A DNA stretch of 64,000 nucleotides from Datnioides undecimradiatus. Its lineage: Eukaryota; Chordata; Actinopteri; Lobotiformes; Datnioididae. This document shows, in pieces, positions 1-11,327 of the stretch. The position numbers and the translations under genes are program-made. The notes under the pieces are model-generated. The model had not been told where the DNA came from, made no database searches, and saw nothing but the letters and a program-made list of their open reading frames with translations. Where the stretch lies: contig WARS01000013.1 in NCBI GenBank assembly GCA_008933995.1, positions 14,201,806-14,265,805 of the forward strand, given 5' to 3'. The stretch's first letter is position 1. Each line of letters opens with the position of its first letter.

Positions 1-100
1 GACGGATTCCAACAACCGAGCATCATAAACCGCTGTAGTTAGACGAAGTCGTTTATCGTTTATCTTCACTGCTGTATCGTTTCTGTAAGACTTTGCCAAA
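1..100 (+). promoter_or_regulatory. fam219a 5' leader (partial)
   Basis: About 100 bases precede the fam219a start codon at 101. They contain several CpGs and no TATA box that I can see. The transcription start and most of the promoter probably lie left of the window edge or inside this stretch. Only position supports this call. Confidence 0.4.
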
Positions 101-3100
101 ATGATGGAAGAAATCGACCGGTTCCAAGTACCTCCAGTCAACGGAGAGACACAGCCTTTGGTAAGAGAGCAAAGACAACATTACATCTTGTCCAAGTATT
201 TCTATTGAATGCATGCAATTTATTTGTCTTGGTTGTGCGGTTAATCGCGACAGCTGTGTCACGTAATCTGTGTGCGAGAGCTAGCTGATAGCGATCTACA
301 GCTGTGCCACAAACTGGAGCTTTGGGATGGGTGTAAATTGATTTTCGATAGATGAAAGGATAGCGGCTAACGGTATATATCTCTCTGTAGAATGACTACA
401 TTAAATATACATCCAATGAATAATCAAATAATAAACGTGATTTCACTTTACTGTAACATAGTAATTGAACTACGCACTTGAATAAAATTGTTTTTTAATC
501 CACGTCAGTATGCGCTTGTTTACATCAATAGCTGACACAGCCCACTGTTTTTACATTTCGTCATTTGGTGACGTGTTATTTGGGTCTGAATGGCTGTATG
601 AGCTGTGAGCCCAAATGATCGCGTGAATAGCAGCTCTGTTCTTCAAACCGACACTGCAGACTGCAGCCCTGGTGATGGCCAGCCAGAATAGGCCCATCGT
701 AAGGGAGTGGATGTATGATGTATCACAGTTTTAGATCCTGCAAATAAAACTGTAATAGATATACGCCAGCACTAGTCAGTCCTGATATTGTTTTATGCTT
801 CATCTTCCGTTGCACTGCTTTTTCTTGAATGCTATTATGATATAGCAGGCCCAACCTGCACACAGGACAATATGTGAAATGATAAGTCATGGCCACCAAC
901 AATTAACTGATCCACTGCTTTTATTTGCTACATTTAGTTTTGAGTTGATAACACAGCTTATTATTACCAGAGATAATTCAGATACTCCGGCTTTATTCTC
1001 CACACTTCAAACAAATCACTCTCAAGCAGCTGTCCCTGTTTTTTTAAGTGTTTGCCTCAGGGGTTTAGGCAAAAGCAGAGCTTCATGTTCCACTGTTCAT
1101 TATTGTAGCGGTGCTTCCCCAGCCCGACTACCCCTGAGGCTAAACTCCAGAAGAAATCACAGAAAGAACATACTTTCTCTGGTACAGAAAGTCTACTTTT
1201 TTATGCAGCAGCTACTGTCTTTCCTTATGAAGCTCTGATGCTCTCATGTTGATTGTGAGAGTTCTGTACTTCTGAATCCAGTATCAGAGGTACTTGGAGT
1301 GTAGCTACAGAGTGTCTTTGGTTGGCTTGTTCCCTAAAACAATGAAACTGAATATTTTCCCCAGTGTCACCTCTTGTGATTATCATACCAGTAATCAACA
1401 AACACTGTTGGTCTCTCAGATGTTCCCATCCATCTTTTACAGTTCCAGCCTATGAGATGGTCCTACAGTTTATGTTTATAACATAACTAGTTGTGTCAGG
1501 ATCACAGTTACTGTAGCACACATGGCTGTGCATTCTAATGCTAATAACTTCATTGTGATTCCTACACCGCATGAATGCTCTTCGCACCTGCCGCCTTGTT
1601 GAGAATCAGTTTTACACACATGAAACAGCCTCATATAGAATTTAAACATTTGAGTCAGAGAGTTATTTTCTATTATCAGTTGGATGAGTCAAGCTTTAGA
1701 TTATGAATGTAAACTTGTAAAAATTTCTAATTAAAATCTGCTGAGAATGAATGTTTTGAACAGAATATCATACCCCAATAACTTCCCTTTTAAAAAGCTG
1801 GCTCATCATTAAGCACAGGAACATTTAAGAGTGATTACTGTAGACTGCAGGCCTGCCCTGTTGCCATTATCATAAGGATATCATGCTACTGTTTTAATGG
1901 TCACCTGATGTATCAGTCTACACTGCTATTGGCTAGTGGAAGGCCATGATGTATAATCCTACCAATCGCCCAGTGTTTGTGCTGTGTCAGCAACCTTGTG
2001 GCTCTTCATCATCAGAGGCAGTAAAGGAGTCACTAACTGGAGAGCAGGATGATGAAACTAAGAGGTCACTTTATCTATATGTTTGTGTGTGTGAGCGTTG
2101 TTTTATGTGAATGCAAGTTGAAGGTCAGGGCCGCTGTCCATGTTTTACTTATAATTCAATGTGTCACCCCTAAGTGTCGTAGGTCAGGTCTCATTATTTG
2201 TTGTAGGCTGTCAGGGCTCACATATAGGTTTACAAGCAACCCCATGCTTTTAATGTGTGAAGGCCATAAAGTCTTAGTCTAAAGACTCTTTTGAAATTGC
2301 AAGTTTTGATGTCTAAACGAGAGAAATGTCGATTAACCTGCTATTTGATATAGGTGCAAAGACTTTAATATTCAATGTATATTATAAATGGTTCACCCAT
2401 CCAGTTGCGATTGACAGCACAGCAAAGTAGATTAATGATAACATAACAGATGCATACAAGGACTTATTTTGTCATTACATTTGTGAACTTTGAGTTGCAT
2501 TTCTATCAGCCAAACTTTGAGATAAAGAATTTATTATATTATAGGAGTTTTAACTTGTTTCTCGTGGGCATCTACTCTCAGTAATTATGCTGTCTTATGC
2601 TGAAGAAGCGGCAGTGTATTCTGTCACAGACAGCTTAATGCCGAGTCCCTTTCATTATTCACTGCCAGTTATGCTGAGAAATGTTCAAAGGGAAATATTT
2701 GACAGACAGTATGACCTTACTTCATCACAGTATCTTTCCGTGGTGGAAGGGAAGTGTGAAAAACAAGAATAAAATATAAAATCCAGTGGGTAAGCCCAAT
2801 GATCCAAGGGAAAGGCCTGTCACAGAACAGAAAGAGCTCATGTTTGTGCTTGTTACAGTGGGACTACCTCATCTATGCTCTGTGCTTTCATTGCTTCTAT
2901 TAGTGTGCATAATGTATTCACTGTTGCAGCTCTCATTAATTATTCCAGCTAAGTGAACAATGCTTCATCACCAGATGGGGATGAGACTATCAGATCCATC
3001 AAAAGGTGTATTTTGGCCACACTGGACCACAGTTTTCAAAACAGTAAAACACATATATTAGTTTATCTTGCTGAGAATAGTTGCAGGTTACTTTTCTATC

Positions 3101-6100
3101 TCAGTGAGAGATTAATTGCTATGGTTGGCTGCTGAGAAACGTCAAATGGATATGGACCTAGACTTTTGCTCATGTGACAATAATGTAACTTTTTACCAGA
3201 TTTACTACATGTATCCATGTTGTGCTTGCGCAGCTGTTTTGCCAGACTGTGTTGTTGGCAGCTTGTTTTTAAATGTGTTACATGAGAATCAATATGCAAA
3301 ATAAGCCTTTCACTGTCCCTGCTAAATACTTATGCATTTTTCATAAGGTCCTGTGAGACTGGATAAGCTCTGTTGGTTTCATGGAATTGGCCTAAATTCT
3401 TGTAGTATTCTACAATAATACCATGAAAGGGCTTTGATGAAATAGATTCCGGCATATCTGTGTCTAGACCTATTTATTTTGTAATCCCTCCACACAGTCT
3501 TCAAAGACACTTTGGTTCTTTACAATATTTTTAATTTATATTTTACATTTATATTAAACATGCCAATGCCTGTCTTTCAGACATCACTTTGATCATCTAT
3601 TTCGATTAATTGATCGAATTTAACATCATTAAAAGATATTAGCATCATGCATTGTCATATGAAGCAGTGGTCTATATGAATTTCACACATTAGCTCTAAA
3701 GTTCCTGGTTTCTAATTTGATTGGTTGGAGCATCCATTTAAATATAGCAGCCATTTTTCTGAAGAGCACACAGAGTTGTTGAAAGCTGAATGCCCGGTAG
3801 CCCTCGTCCATGTGGCCTGTGGAGTCCCTCAGAGTGCAACAAGGGGAGGCCTGTAGGCTCAACATAATGTGGAGCTCTGTTAGCAGAGCAGGCCAAGTGC
3901 GAGCCCAGCTCCCCTCTCTCAATCTGGGGGAAACCATGGCTCCAACAGCAACCCGCTCTGTTCTCCTGTGGCCTCCCAGTGCGGTCACAGCTCACACATA
4001 AAAGAGACAGAGCCAATGACATAGGCAGAACACTCAAGCCTATTGATGCTTGCTGTAAACCAGGCAGCTATAGTAGCTATAGTAGCACATAGACCTGGGA
4101 AATCTCACCAATAACTTAGCAGGTCTTTTTTTGGATTTTATTGTGCCCTCAAGACTGAGTTCGGGTGCCCAACGGAAGTATAGCACAAGTTCATTGGAAC
4201 TGTGTGACTAGAAAACGAAATCTTTTATGAAGAGCCAGGACCCAAGGATATACACCCAAGTTATATGAGATCTTGCTAAAGCAAAATATGACATATGTTT
4301 AGTGTTTTTAGGTTTGATTAAAGCTAAAATGCTCTGTACTGTGGTGGTTTTCCTCCTAGGACCCAGCAGCATCCTCCACCTCAGAGGCAGACCCTGACAA
4401 CAAGGGAGAGACTGTGGCCATGAACTACAAGCCTTCACCGCTGCAGGTCCAAATAGGTATTCCTGATCAACACATTGCAAATTAACATACGGCATGACTT
4501 TGGTCGTTCAGTTTCTCTACCATTAAGGTTAGCAGCAGCAACATTTAGTAGCTCATGTGAAATATACCTAAATGCATTTAACTCATGAGGTGCCATGGGC
4601 TAAAACAGTGTGGATGTTTACTAAACTCCACCATCCAAGGTCAAAATAAGCACAAACATTGCAACTGACCTCAGAAAACAGCCAGCACCCAATGATATTT
4701 TCTTGGAGTGCTGTGCGCCAGTGAAATTATTTTTCCCAGCATTGTAATTTATCTCTGCTGTCAGAGTTGTCAGAGGATTTCTGAGATGCTTCTGTTATTA
4801 TACTGCTACAGCTCAGCGAAAACCTTTGTCACACTCAGGATTCCTCATTTTTGTTTAGTCCTTAGGGCGCTGTTCCAAAAAGCTTGCTAAGAAATATTGT
4901 TTCCTGAAGCTCACCCATCAATATCTCAAAAATGTTCACTTCTTCTGAAAAACTCCAGCTTCAAACACATATTTAAATTCAAACTAAAGAACTTGATGAA
5001 GATGAACTCTTAACACTAGCAGCAACTCCAAATGTCATATTATCTATACACTTGCATGCTAATGAAGACTCCCTGACGAAATGCTGCAACGACACAAAAG
5101 TGACCAACCACCACAAACAGTAGAAAAGGCTATATTTAATACACGATCACTTTCACGCTTTGTAGTTGCCTGTAAAGCAGATGAAAAGACTAAAAACTTG
5201 TTTTCAAAGAAAAACATATAAATCTGTCATAGGTGGTTGTGATGATGAGGGTTATTGGTGTGTCTACTGATGACCTCATATCCTGTGGTTTCCCAGAGAA
5301 ACAGAGGGACCTTGCCAGGAAGGGATCAGTGAAAAATGGCACTGTGGGTAGTCCTGTCAATCAACAACCCAAGAAGAATGCCAGGACAAGGTAACATCTT
5401 CCCCTTGGTGTTTCTCTGTTGTGTTCACCAACTCTATCACAGATGCAGCACTTTACATTCATTAGCATCTCGAGCAATACATGTGACCTCTGCTCTGCGC
5501 TCAATGTCAGCCTGCTGCTGAATGCATTATTTGCCACTATCCTGCTTTTGACGCTGTCAGCCTTCCAAATGTTACAACCAACTGCAAAAGGCTTTTTAGA
5601 GTGTGGGAATATGGATGCCTATGTGAGTGTGGATGTTGATAAAGGAGTCAGTGCATTGAGCATAAACCCAGTACAACCAGCAGTATTGACAACTGGCTCA
5701 TCTGTCTAATCCCACTCCCTGGTGGATTAGTGGAAATACAAGAAAGGCTACCGCCTGGTCTGGACCCTGAGTCTCTGAGGGGGAAAGATAATCTGGGAAC
5801 GCCTGCAGTCTGAAGTCTACAGATTAGCTCTAATTTTTGTTTCTCTGTGTCCTGTAAGGAGAGCGCCTTATTCAGCACAATTATCCTGTTTTGTGTGAAG
5901 CTGCTTTACATTTCTGTGTTGCGCTCCCTGAATGATTTTAAATGTCTGGATGTGTTTTTGGGTGTTTCAGTAAGAATGTACTGCACCGCTTGGAGGAAAC
6001 TGTAAAAGACTTTTGTCGAGTGTTGAATGTCTTCCGTGTGCCTTCTGTAAAGTTCTGTCTTGTTTTCCGTACTCGTCTTCAGGTTGGTGGTGCCAAACAA

Positions 6101-7733
6101 AGGCTACTCCTCTTTAGACCAGAGCCCAGATGAGAAGCCCCTAGTAGCACTGGACACTGACAGGTTTGTACATTATTCATCTTCTTCATATCAAGTTCTA
6201 CAACACTAAAAGATGACAGAAGGATAAACTTCAGGCTGACCAAAAAGGGCAAAAAAAGAGAGAAATTGGCTAAGTTGTGGTTTTATAAGGTCTCACTCTG
6301 TCATGATGATGGTGCATTAATCCATAGAGCAACTTGAGAGAGTTCTTAACAGAAGGGATCCTAAAAAAAGGGGCAAAGCCTCTCCCAGGGCGCAGGATTA
6401 GAGGATAGCGGGGTGAGGATTTGGACAGGGAAAAGCGGCTCAGAGGGAGTGCTCGATTCCAACCCTGTACCAGCAGGTCTGTATGTGACACAGATGAGTC
6501 CCACCCTGTGCGCCCTCCATACGCTAATGCACAAGGGAAATGCTCTCATATGACACGAGCACTCTGGAAGCCAACCAAGCTTACAACATGTATTGCATCA
6601 TATGCACCCCCGGAGACGCTTTCTGACTCACAGCCACACAGGACACCCATTTGTTTATTGTCCACAATTTAGATTCACATGCACAGCCTTTGCACAATGT
6701 CGCTCTGTTTGTGTACAGTGTATGAAAAGGCAGATTACTCATTTAAGTGGGGAAAAAAGCCCATTAGCCTTCTAGCATTAGCATGATATTCCTACTCCCT
6801 GGATCAAAATTCATATAAAAATGTATTAATTGTCCTGTATGCCTGTTTATTTGGCACCACTATAAAAACATTATTTCCATGAGAAAAGAACAACTGCAAG
6901 AGATTCTTTGTGTGGGAGTGAAATGTGAAATCAGAGCCTATATTTTCACCACTCATCCGATCAGCCAATTCAAATGAGAGATACTATGAAGAGATTAAAT
7001 GACATTGAATAACTCCATCACTCTGATGTCTAACGGCTGACATCTCCTGTCTTTCAGTGATGATGACTTTGATATGTCCAGATACTCCTCATCAGGATAC
7101 TCCTCAGCCGAGGTGAGATGTCTGAGGGACCAGGTATCTATACACACATTATACTGTATCACAGTGTCATTTGGTGAATCAACAAACATCACCACCTGAT
7201 CACCCTGTTCCATTGTCACACCACCAGGTATATATGTGCACTCATTTGCTCCTCTGCATATTCACAGTCCCTTTCATTTGTAATGGTTTATCTATAATTC
7301 TCCAAATTCAAGTTCATTTCTTCCTCCCTAGTTTGTTCTTGCTTCTTGCCTCACCCCATTACCTCACCACTGACCTGACTGTGCTCCGCATTGCTGTCTG
7401 CTGTTTCTGTAGAACGTTATTCATTTAGATCATCATGTTCTTTAACAACTGTAAGGATATTTTTAGACCTAGTGTAGTTACTAATTTAACCAATAAGGTT
7501 GTTCCTAGCAGAAGGATTTGTCAAATCTCCTGAAGCACAGCTGATACTGTATTTTCTCTCTTTTGCTTCTACAGCAGATCAACCAGGACTTGAACATCCA
7601 GCTGCTGAAGGATGGCTACCGGCTTGATGAGATTCCAGATGATGAGGACCTGGATCTTATCCCCCCCAAAGCCGTCAACCCCACCTGCATGTGCTGCCAG
7701 GCTGCACCTTCCACAGCCTGTCAAATCCAGTAG
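101..7733 (+). CDS. fam219a: FAM219A family protein, 6 coding exons
   Basis: Coding exons are 101-160, 4360-4456, 5297-5390, 6083-6163, 7058-7112 and 7575-7733 (stop TAG 7731-7733), all with GT/AG borders and matching phase. The joined protein is 181 aa, against about 185 in human. It starts MMEEIDRFQVP. It carries the family landmarks MNYKPSPLQV (exon 2), a basic KQRDLARKGS stretch and GSPVNQQPKK (exon 3), PNKGYSSLDQSPDEKPL (exon 4), the acidic-serine DDDFDMSRYSSSGYSSAE (exons 4-5), and a conserved tail of LLKDGYRLDEIPDDEDLDLI then a cysteine cluster CMCCQ. No signal peptide or membrane segment is visible, so a soluble intracellular protein is expected. The family has no established biochemical function. 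The start is fixed by the family-typical N-terminus. Whether it is the only fam219a copy or a duplicated fish copy cannot be told here. Confidence 0.93.
161..4359 (+). other. fam219a intron 1, no gene seen
   Basis: This 4.2 kb intron is AT-rich with no coding exon I can support on either strand. It contains a short imperfect inverted repeat (1051-1145, listed separately) and a small tandem of GTAGCTATA near 4065-4090. The longest open frames (for example 3683-3988 minus) show no protein-like composition. Confidence 0.7.
1051..1145. repeat. inverted repeat with 10-bp perfect arms
   Basis: GCCTCAGGGG at 1054-1063 is the exact reverse complement of CCCCTGAGGC at 1131-1140. The match extends by GTTT/AAAC on the outer side if one base is skipped. 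The roughly 67-base spacer is unique. It may be the remnant of a small transposon or a structured RNA element; nothing decides between these. Confidence 0.5.
4457..7574 (+). other. fam219a introns 2-5, no other gene seen
   Basis: The introns at 4457-5296, 5391-6082, 6164-7057 and 7113-7574 begin with GT and end with AG. I see no nested gene, RNA gene or clear transposon in them. Open frames here are short and of random composition. Confidence 0.65.
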
Positions 7734-10580
7734 CACTAGTTCCACTACCCCCCCCAAAAAAAAAGAATTCTCCTGTCTGCCACTTGCACTGAGGCTAACC
7801 ACTGACCGGAGTGGCAGCAAGGAGGAAAAACAATCGGCTGGCAATGGCACAAAGGGAAAACAAGGGTTTATAAATGCTAAATTAAGAAATGGAGATAGGT
7901 CATGTGTTGAGGAAAGAGTCAATAAGTACAGTATCTGTGCACGTTCCTCCTATGGTAGGATCTGTGCATCTTACTTCTGCATTGTTGGTTCAGTGAGGGA
8001 CTTGACTGATGGCAGAAACATTACCTCTAAGGAAAATATGTTACTTTTGCTTCTCCTTCATTTGACCTCCATCTCATGCTTGTGGATATTTTGTTTACAA
8101 GGACCATGAAGAATTGCCCACTGTTGTGGAAGAGCAGATACAAAATGGGATGACGGGAACTACTCGACCAAAATGCCTGAAATGGCTATGGGAGGGACAT
8201 TACTGTGACAGTATGTAATCCGTGGAATCTACTTCTTCTTATGGTGCATCATTGATGGTCAGTTTGGATGGACAAGAAGAGATTGGAAGTTTTGTTGTGG
8301 CCATTGTTTTCTCTCTTTCTCATTTATTTCAGCCGGTCTGCTTCGTCTTCCTGTGTATATGTGTCAAACATGAAAAAGACGTGTGTCTAAATATGTCCAG
8401 GAGAGTAGTGCTAAAACATCAAGCTGCTGATAAATGCTTACACTAAGATTTAATTTTTTTGTTTTAATAGTTTGTCTGTTACATAGAGGTTGAACTGCTT
8501 AATTGTTTAAGTTAAAAGAAGCTAAAAAACAAATAGTTTTGCATGTTGCCTGTTAACACTGTGTCCTAAAGATCAGCCTGTGCAGATAATTGATCGGTTT
8601 ATATTGACCCCTGAACAGAACATATCCTTGTGCTGATGAGACATCACGTGGGGCGTGCTTTTCAAAACATGACGTAGGTAATATTTAGGTTCACCCGCTT
8701 TAATATCATTAGATATAGAGAAGCAACTAGTAGAACTGATGTCAGAACAGCTCATGAGTTAGTGTGTATTTTCTTTCTGTTTGTCTGTGTGTTAGACATG
8801 AGTGGATGTTAAAGAGAATCACGAAGGCAGGCACCACCAGTGAATGTGGCAACAAAAAAATCCATATACTTAAGGGAATGAAAGAAGGGTTAGAATATGT
8901 GCAAAGACGGAGACAGTTGAGCACTTTTGGCCATGCCTGTTGTAGGTTCTGAAGAATGTCTGTGAAGTGACTCCATATTGCCTGGCTGGAAATGACATGG
9001 GATTTTTTTTTTCTGTAATTCATGGAAAGTATAAGATGCTTTCCTTTCTTTAAAGTTTAGTTGTGAGTATATTTGTTTCTTATGGTTGTACATTTGCGCA
9101 TATTCCCTTTTGAGTTTTGAAATAACCATTGTGTCTAATTTTTCTAGTTGAGGACTGTATGCATGTAGCACCGGAGACAGCTGTGTATTGTCACTGCTTT
9201 ATGGAAATAGATGTTTTCCATGATGTTGAAAAGGAAGTAGTCCTCGCTTTTATGAAGTACTGAGCAAACACTGTTTACTTTTAACGTCTACATCACTCTA
9301 TAGGCATCAGCTATTCTCTGGTAGATGATAAGAGTCGCCTGCATGCATACTGGCTCTGAAACAAATGATGTTGAAAGAGGAGGCAGGGTTTCCCTAAAAC
9401 ACTAAAAGGATGCGAGTTCTTAAAAACTTCCTGATTATGTATGTTTTGACAAGTTTCAACAACCTGAAAAACATTTATTCCTATATTTAACTTAGAACTT
9501 GGTACACCGTTATCCAGCATATGGGCAAGATAGCTTTTAATACAGCCACAGTTTTAAGTGTGTTTGCACTTTACACTCTCATGTTAACATTCAGAATATT
9601 CTGTTGACTCACACAGGAGGTTTGAGACGGGGATGTGAAGTTACTATTGAGCTACTGTGTGCATCAACTCTTAAGAATCTTAGTTTGATTATCTCTGTGG
9701 ATGTATTTGCAGTGTTTTTGGGAAACTTTGCATTAATCTTTCATAACTGATATGCCACTTATTTTCCTTCCTACGTTACCAACTTGCAGGTTTTACATTG
9801 TTATGACAATAAAACATGGTCAAAGTGCCATGTGTGAAGAGGAAACAGAACTAAAACCAACTTGGAAAAAGAAAACGAGCCATTACTTCTATCTATTAAC
9901 CTGTAAGAGAGTAACTCCTTTCTCTTATGAGTGATAAGATACCTGATACAGCCTCGAAATTTCAAGCATTTGAGTCAGAAAAGTAAACAAGCATTAAACA
10001 TTTTGTTTGCAAATAAGGTGCCATGTGTGTAGATAATTAGATGACTTGCATTAGTTAGAAAGAAGACCTGAACAGTGCAGTAGGTCAGGTAATATATCAC
10101 TAATGCAGCCTCTAGCTGAGGTGTGTATAGTACCTGTAGTTGTGTACAGTTAACATTAATACTGAGGGACTGGCTGTGTGCTTGACTGAGGTGCTTATTT
10201 TATTTTATTTTTTCATTAACCTCATCTTCATAGATTCACACACAGGTCGTCGCGGCCGTCTTCTATCGAGTGCACTATGTCTGGCCGTTGTCGTCTCACT
10301 TGGGGAGTCTAAAGTAATGCATTGTAACAGAAGCTATTTATTTGCAATTGTGTGTGTTTTTTAATTTATTTTTTAAGAATGGGAAATCATTCACATGCAG
10401 ATGGATGCTTTTTATTTGTCAGGTGCTTATTATGATGATTGTGAACTGGCTCCATTTAGATTTTAACAGTGTTAAAAGTTCTGTGTATAGTGCAACATAT
10501 CAAAAAATAAATATTGGAGATCTGAGGATTGTGTTTTTTGTCATTGTTAACGGTACTTCTTTGATATTGTATTACATGTT
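7734..10580 (+). other. probable fam219a 3' UTR and tail region
   Basis: No coding exon is visible on the + strand after the stop codon at 7731-7733. The stretch is AT-rich and contains possible polyadenylation signals: AATAAA within CAATAAAACATGG near 9808 and AATAAA near 10506. A long 3' UTR is known for FAM219A in mammals, but the true cleavage site here is unknown. The region ends where a coding-like exon on the minus strand begins, so the two transcripts would converge tail to tail. Confidence 0.5.
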
Positions 10581-11045
10581 TTAATGGTTGAAAAGCAGAA
10601 TGTCTGGGGGTTTGAAGTCTGTGTGCAGCTGCAGCAGCTCTAGAGTGCTCCAATCCACCAGCTCCTCAGACGGCTTCAAACTGCTGTCCCTGTAGGAGAA
10701 GAAGCAAATGACTACTGTAAAAAACAGTTTGCCTGCGTCCCACACAGAGTCTCTGCAGGTTATGTGCGATCACCAACTGATGCGAACTGGTGTTGCATTG
10801 GAGTCAGGAAAGAGAGGATGGGGAGGAAAGATACATAGATAGATGGGTGGATGGATAGAAGAGTAGTGAGGGGTGGGGGTTGGGTATTTGTGATTAGCCT
10901 TGAGCTGATCCCTTGGGAGCAGATGGTGAATGGTGGCTTACCTACGGAAGACACTGTGAGAGTCCAAGGAGCTAGTTTCTGCCCACACTGCTGCTCTGAA
11001 GTTGAGGAAGTCAAGGTAAGAGGAGCTCTTTCGGTCTAGAGATGG
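10581..11045 (-). CDS. unrecognised gene, last two coding exons (minus strand)
   Basis: On the minus strand, an exon at 11045-10942 follows a good acceptor (CTAAC branch-like site, then CTTTCTCCCAG). It ends in a consensus donor (GTAG|GTAAGC). A second exon at 10689-10581 follows CTTCTTCTCCTACAG and ends in TAA. Phases agree across the 252-base intron, giving 70 residues that include KSSSYLDFLNFRAAVWAETS, then SLKPSEELVDWSTLELLQLH, ending in PPDILLFNH. Composition and three good splice sites argue for a real gene end. I do not recognise the protein. Upstream exons should lie to the right, but I found none before or inside the nicalin-like gene, so this may be a gene whose 5' part overlaps it antisense, or a broken remnant. 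A second possible acceptor (CTCTAG at 11036-11041) would shorten the first exon by 10 bases. A + strand donor-like site at 11015/11016 lies inside this exon and could instead end a 5' UTR exon of the nicalin-like gene. Confidence 0.5.
10834..10862. repeat. short GATA/GGAT tetranucleotide tract
   Basis: A run of ATAGATAGATGGGTGGATGG type units lies within the 252-base intron between the two minus-strand exons. It is too short and interrupted to be more than a minor microsatellite. Confidence 0.5.
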
Positions 11046-11278
11046 CTGGGAGAAAGGTTAGGTACATTTTCCTTCCTCAAAAATGAAAGAGGATAGTCAA
11101 CCTCATTACAGATTACAGATCGTTATGGGAGTCCAGGTGGGTTGAGACTAAACTAAATGACCTTGTCTCAAGGATAGCTCTAATGGGAACTGCAAAAATA
11201 TCTCAATTCTGCCAATACAGCATGTCAATTTGAATGTGTGTAGTCTGGCCTTGTATGAAGTTGTATGTAACGTCAGCT

Positions 11279-11327
11279 TTCCTTTGTAGACTGAGACTGT
11301 AACAGAACCAAAGCAGGACCTGACATC
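11279..11327 (+). promoter_or_regulatory. possible 5' UTR splice acceptor of the nicalin-like gene
   Basis: CTTTCCTTTGTAG ending at 11289 looks like a 3' splice site 38 bases before the ATG at 11328. The nicalin-like gene may therefore have a noncoding first exon upstream. A matching donor, GTCAAG|GTAAGA at 11015/11016, exists on the + strand. Inferred only. Confidence 0.35.

Noticed and set aside
3683..3988. 101-aa minus-strand frame in fam219a intron 1; on the + strand a GGAGTCCCTCAG word that recalls a LINE reverse transcriptase motif
   Set aside because: The residues following GVPQ do not continue as a reverse transcriptase, and nothing nearby supports a LINE or a gene.
7612..8109. 165-aa open frame on the + strand
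   Set aside because: It is a frame-shifted reading of the last fam219a exon running into the 3' UTR; the conserved reading frame stops at 7733.
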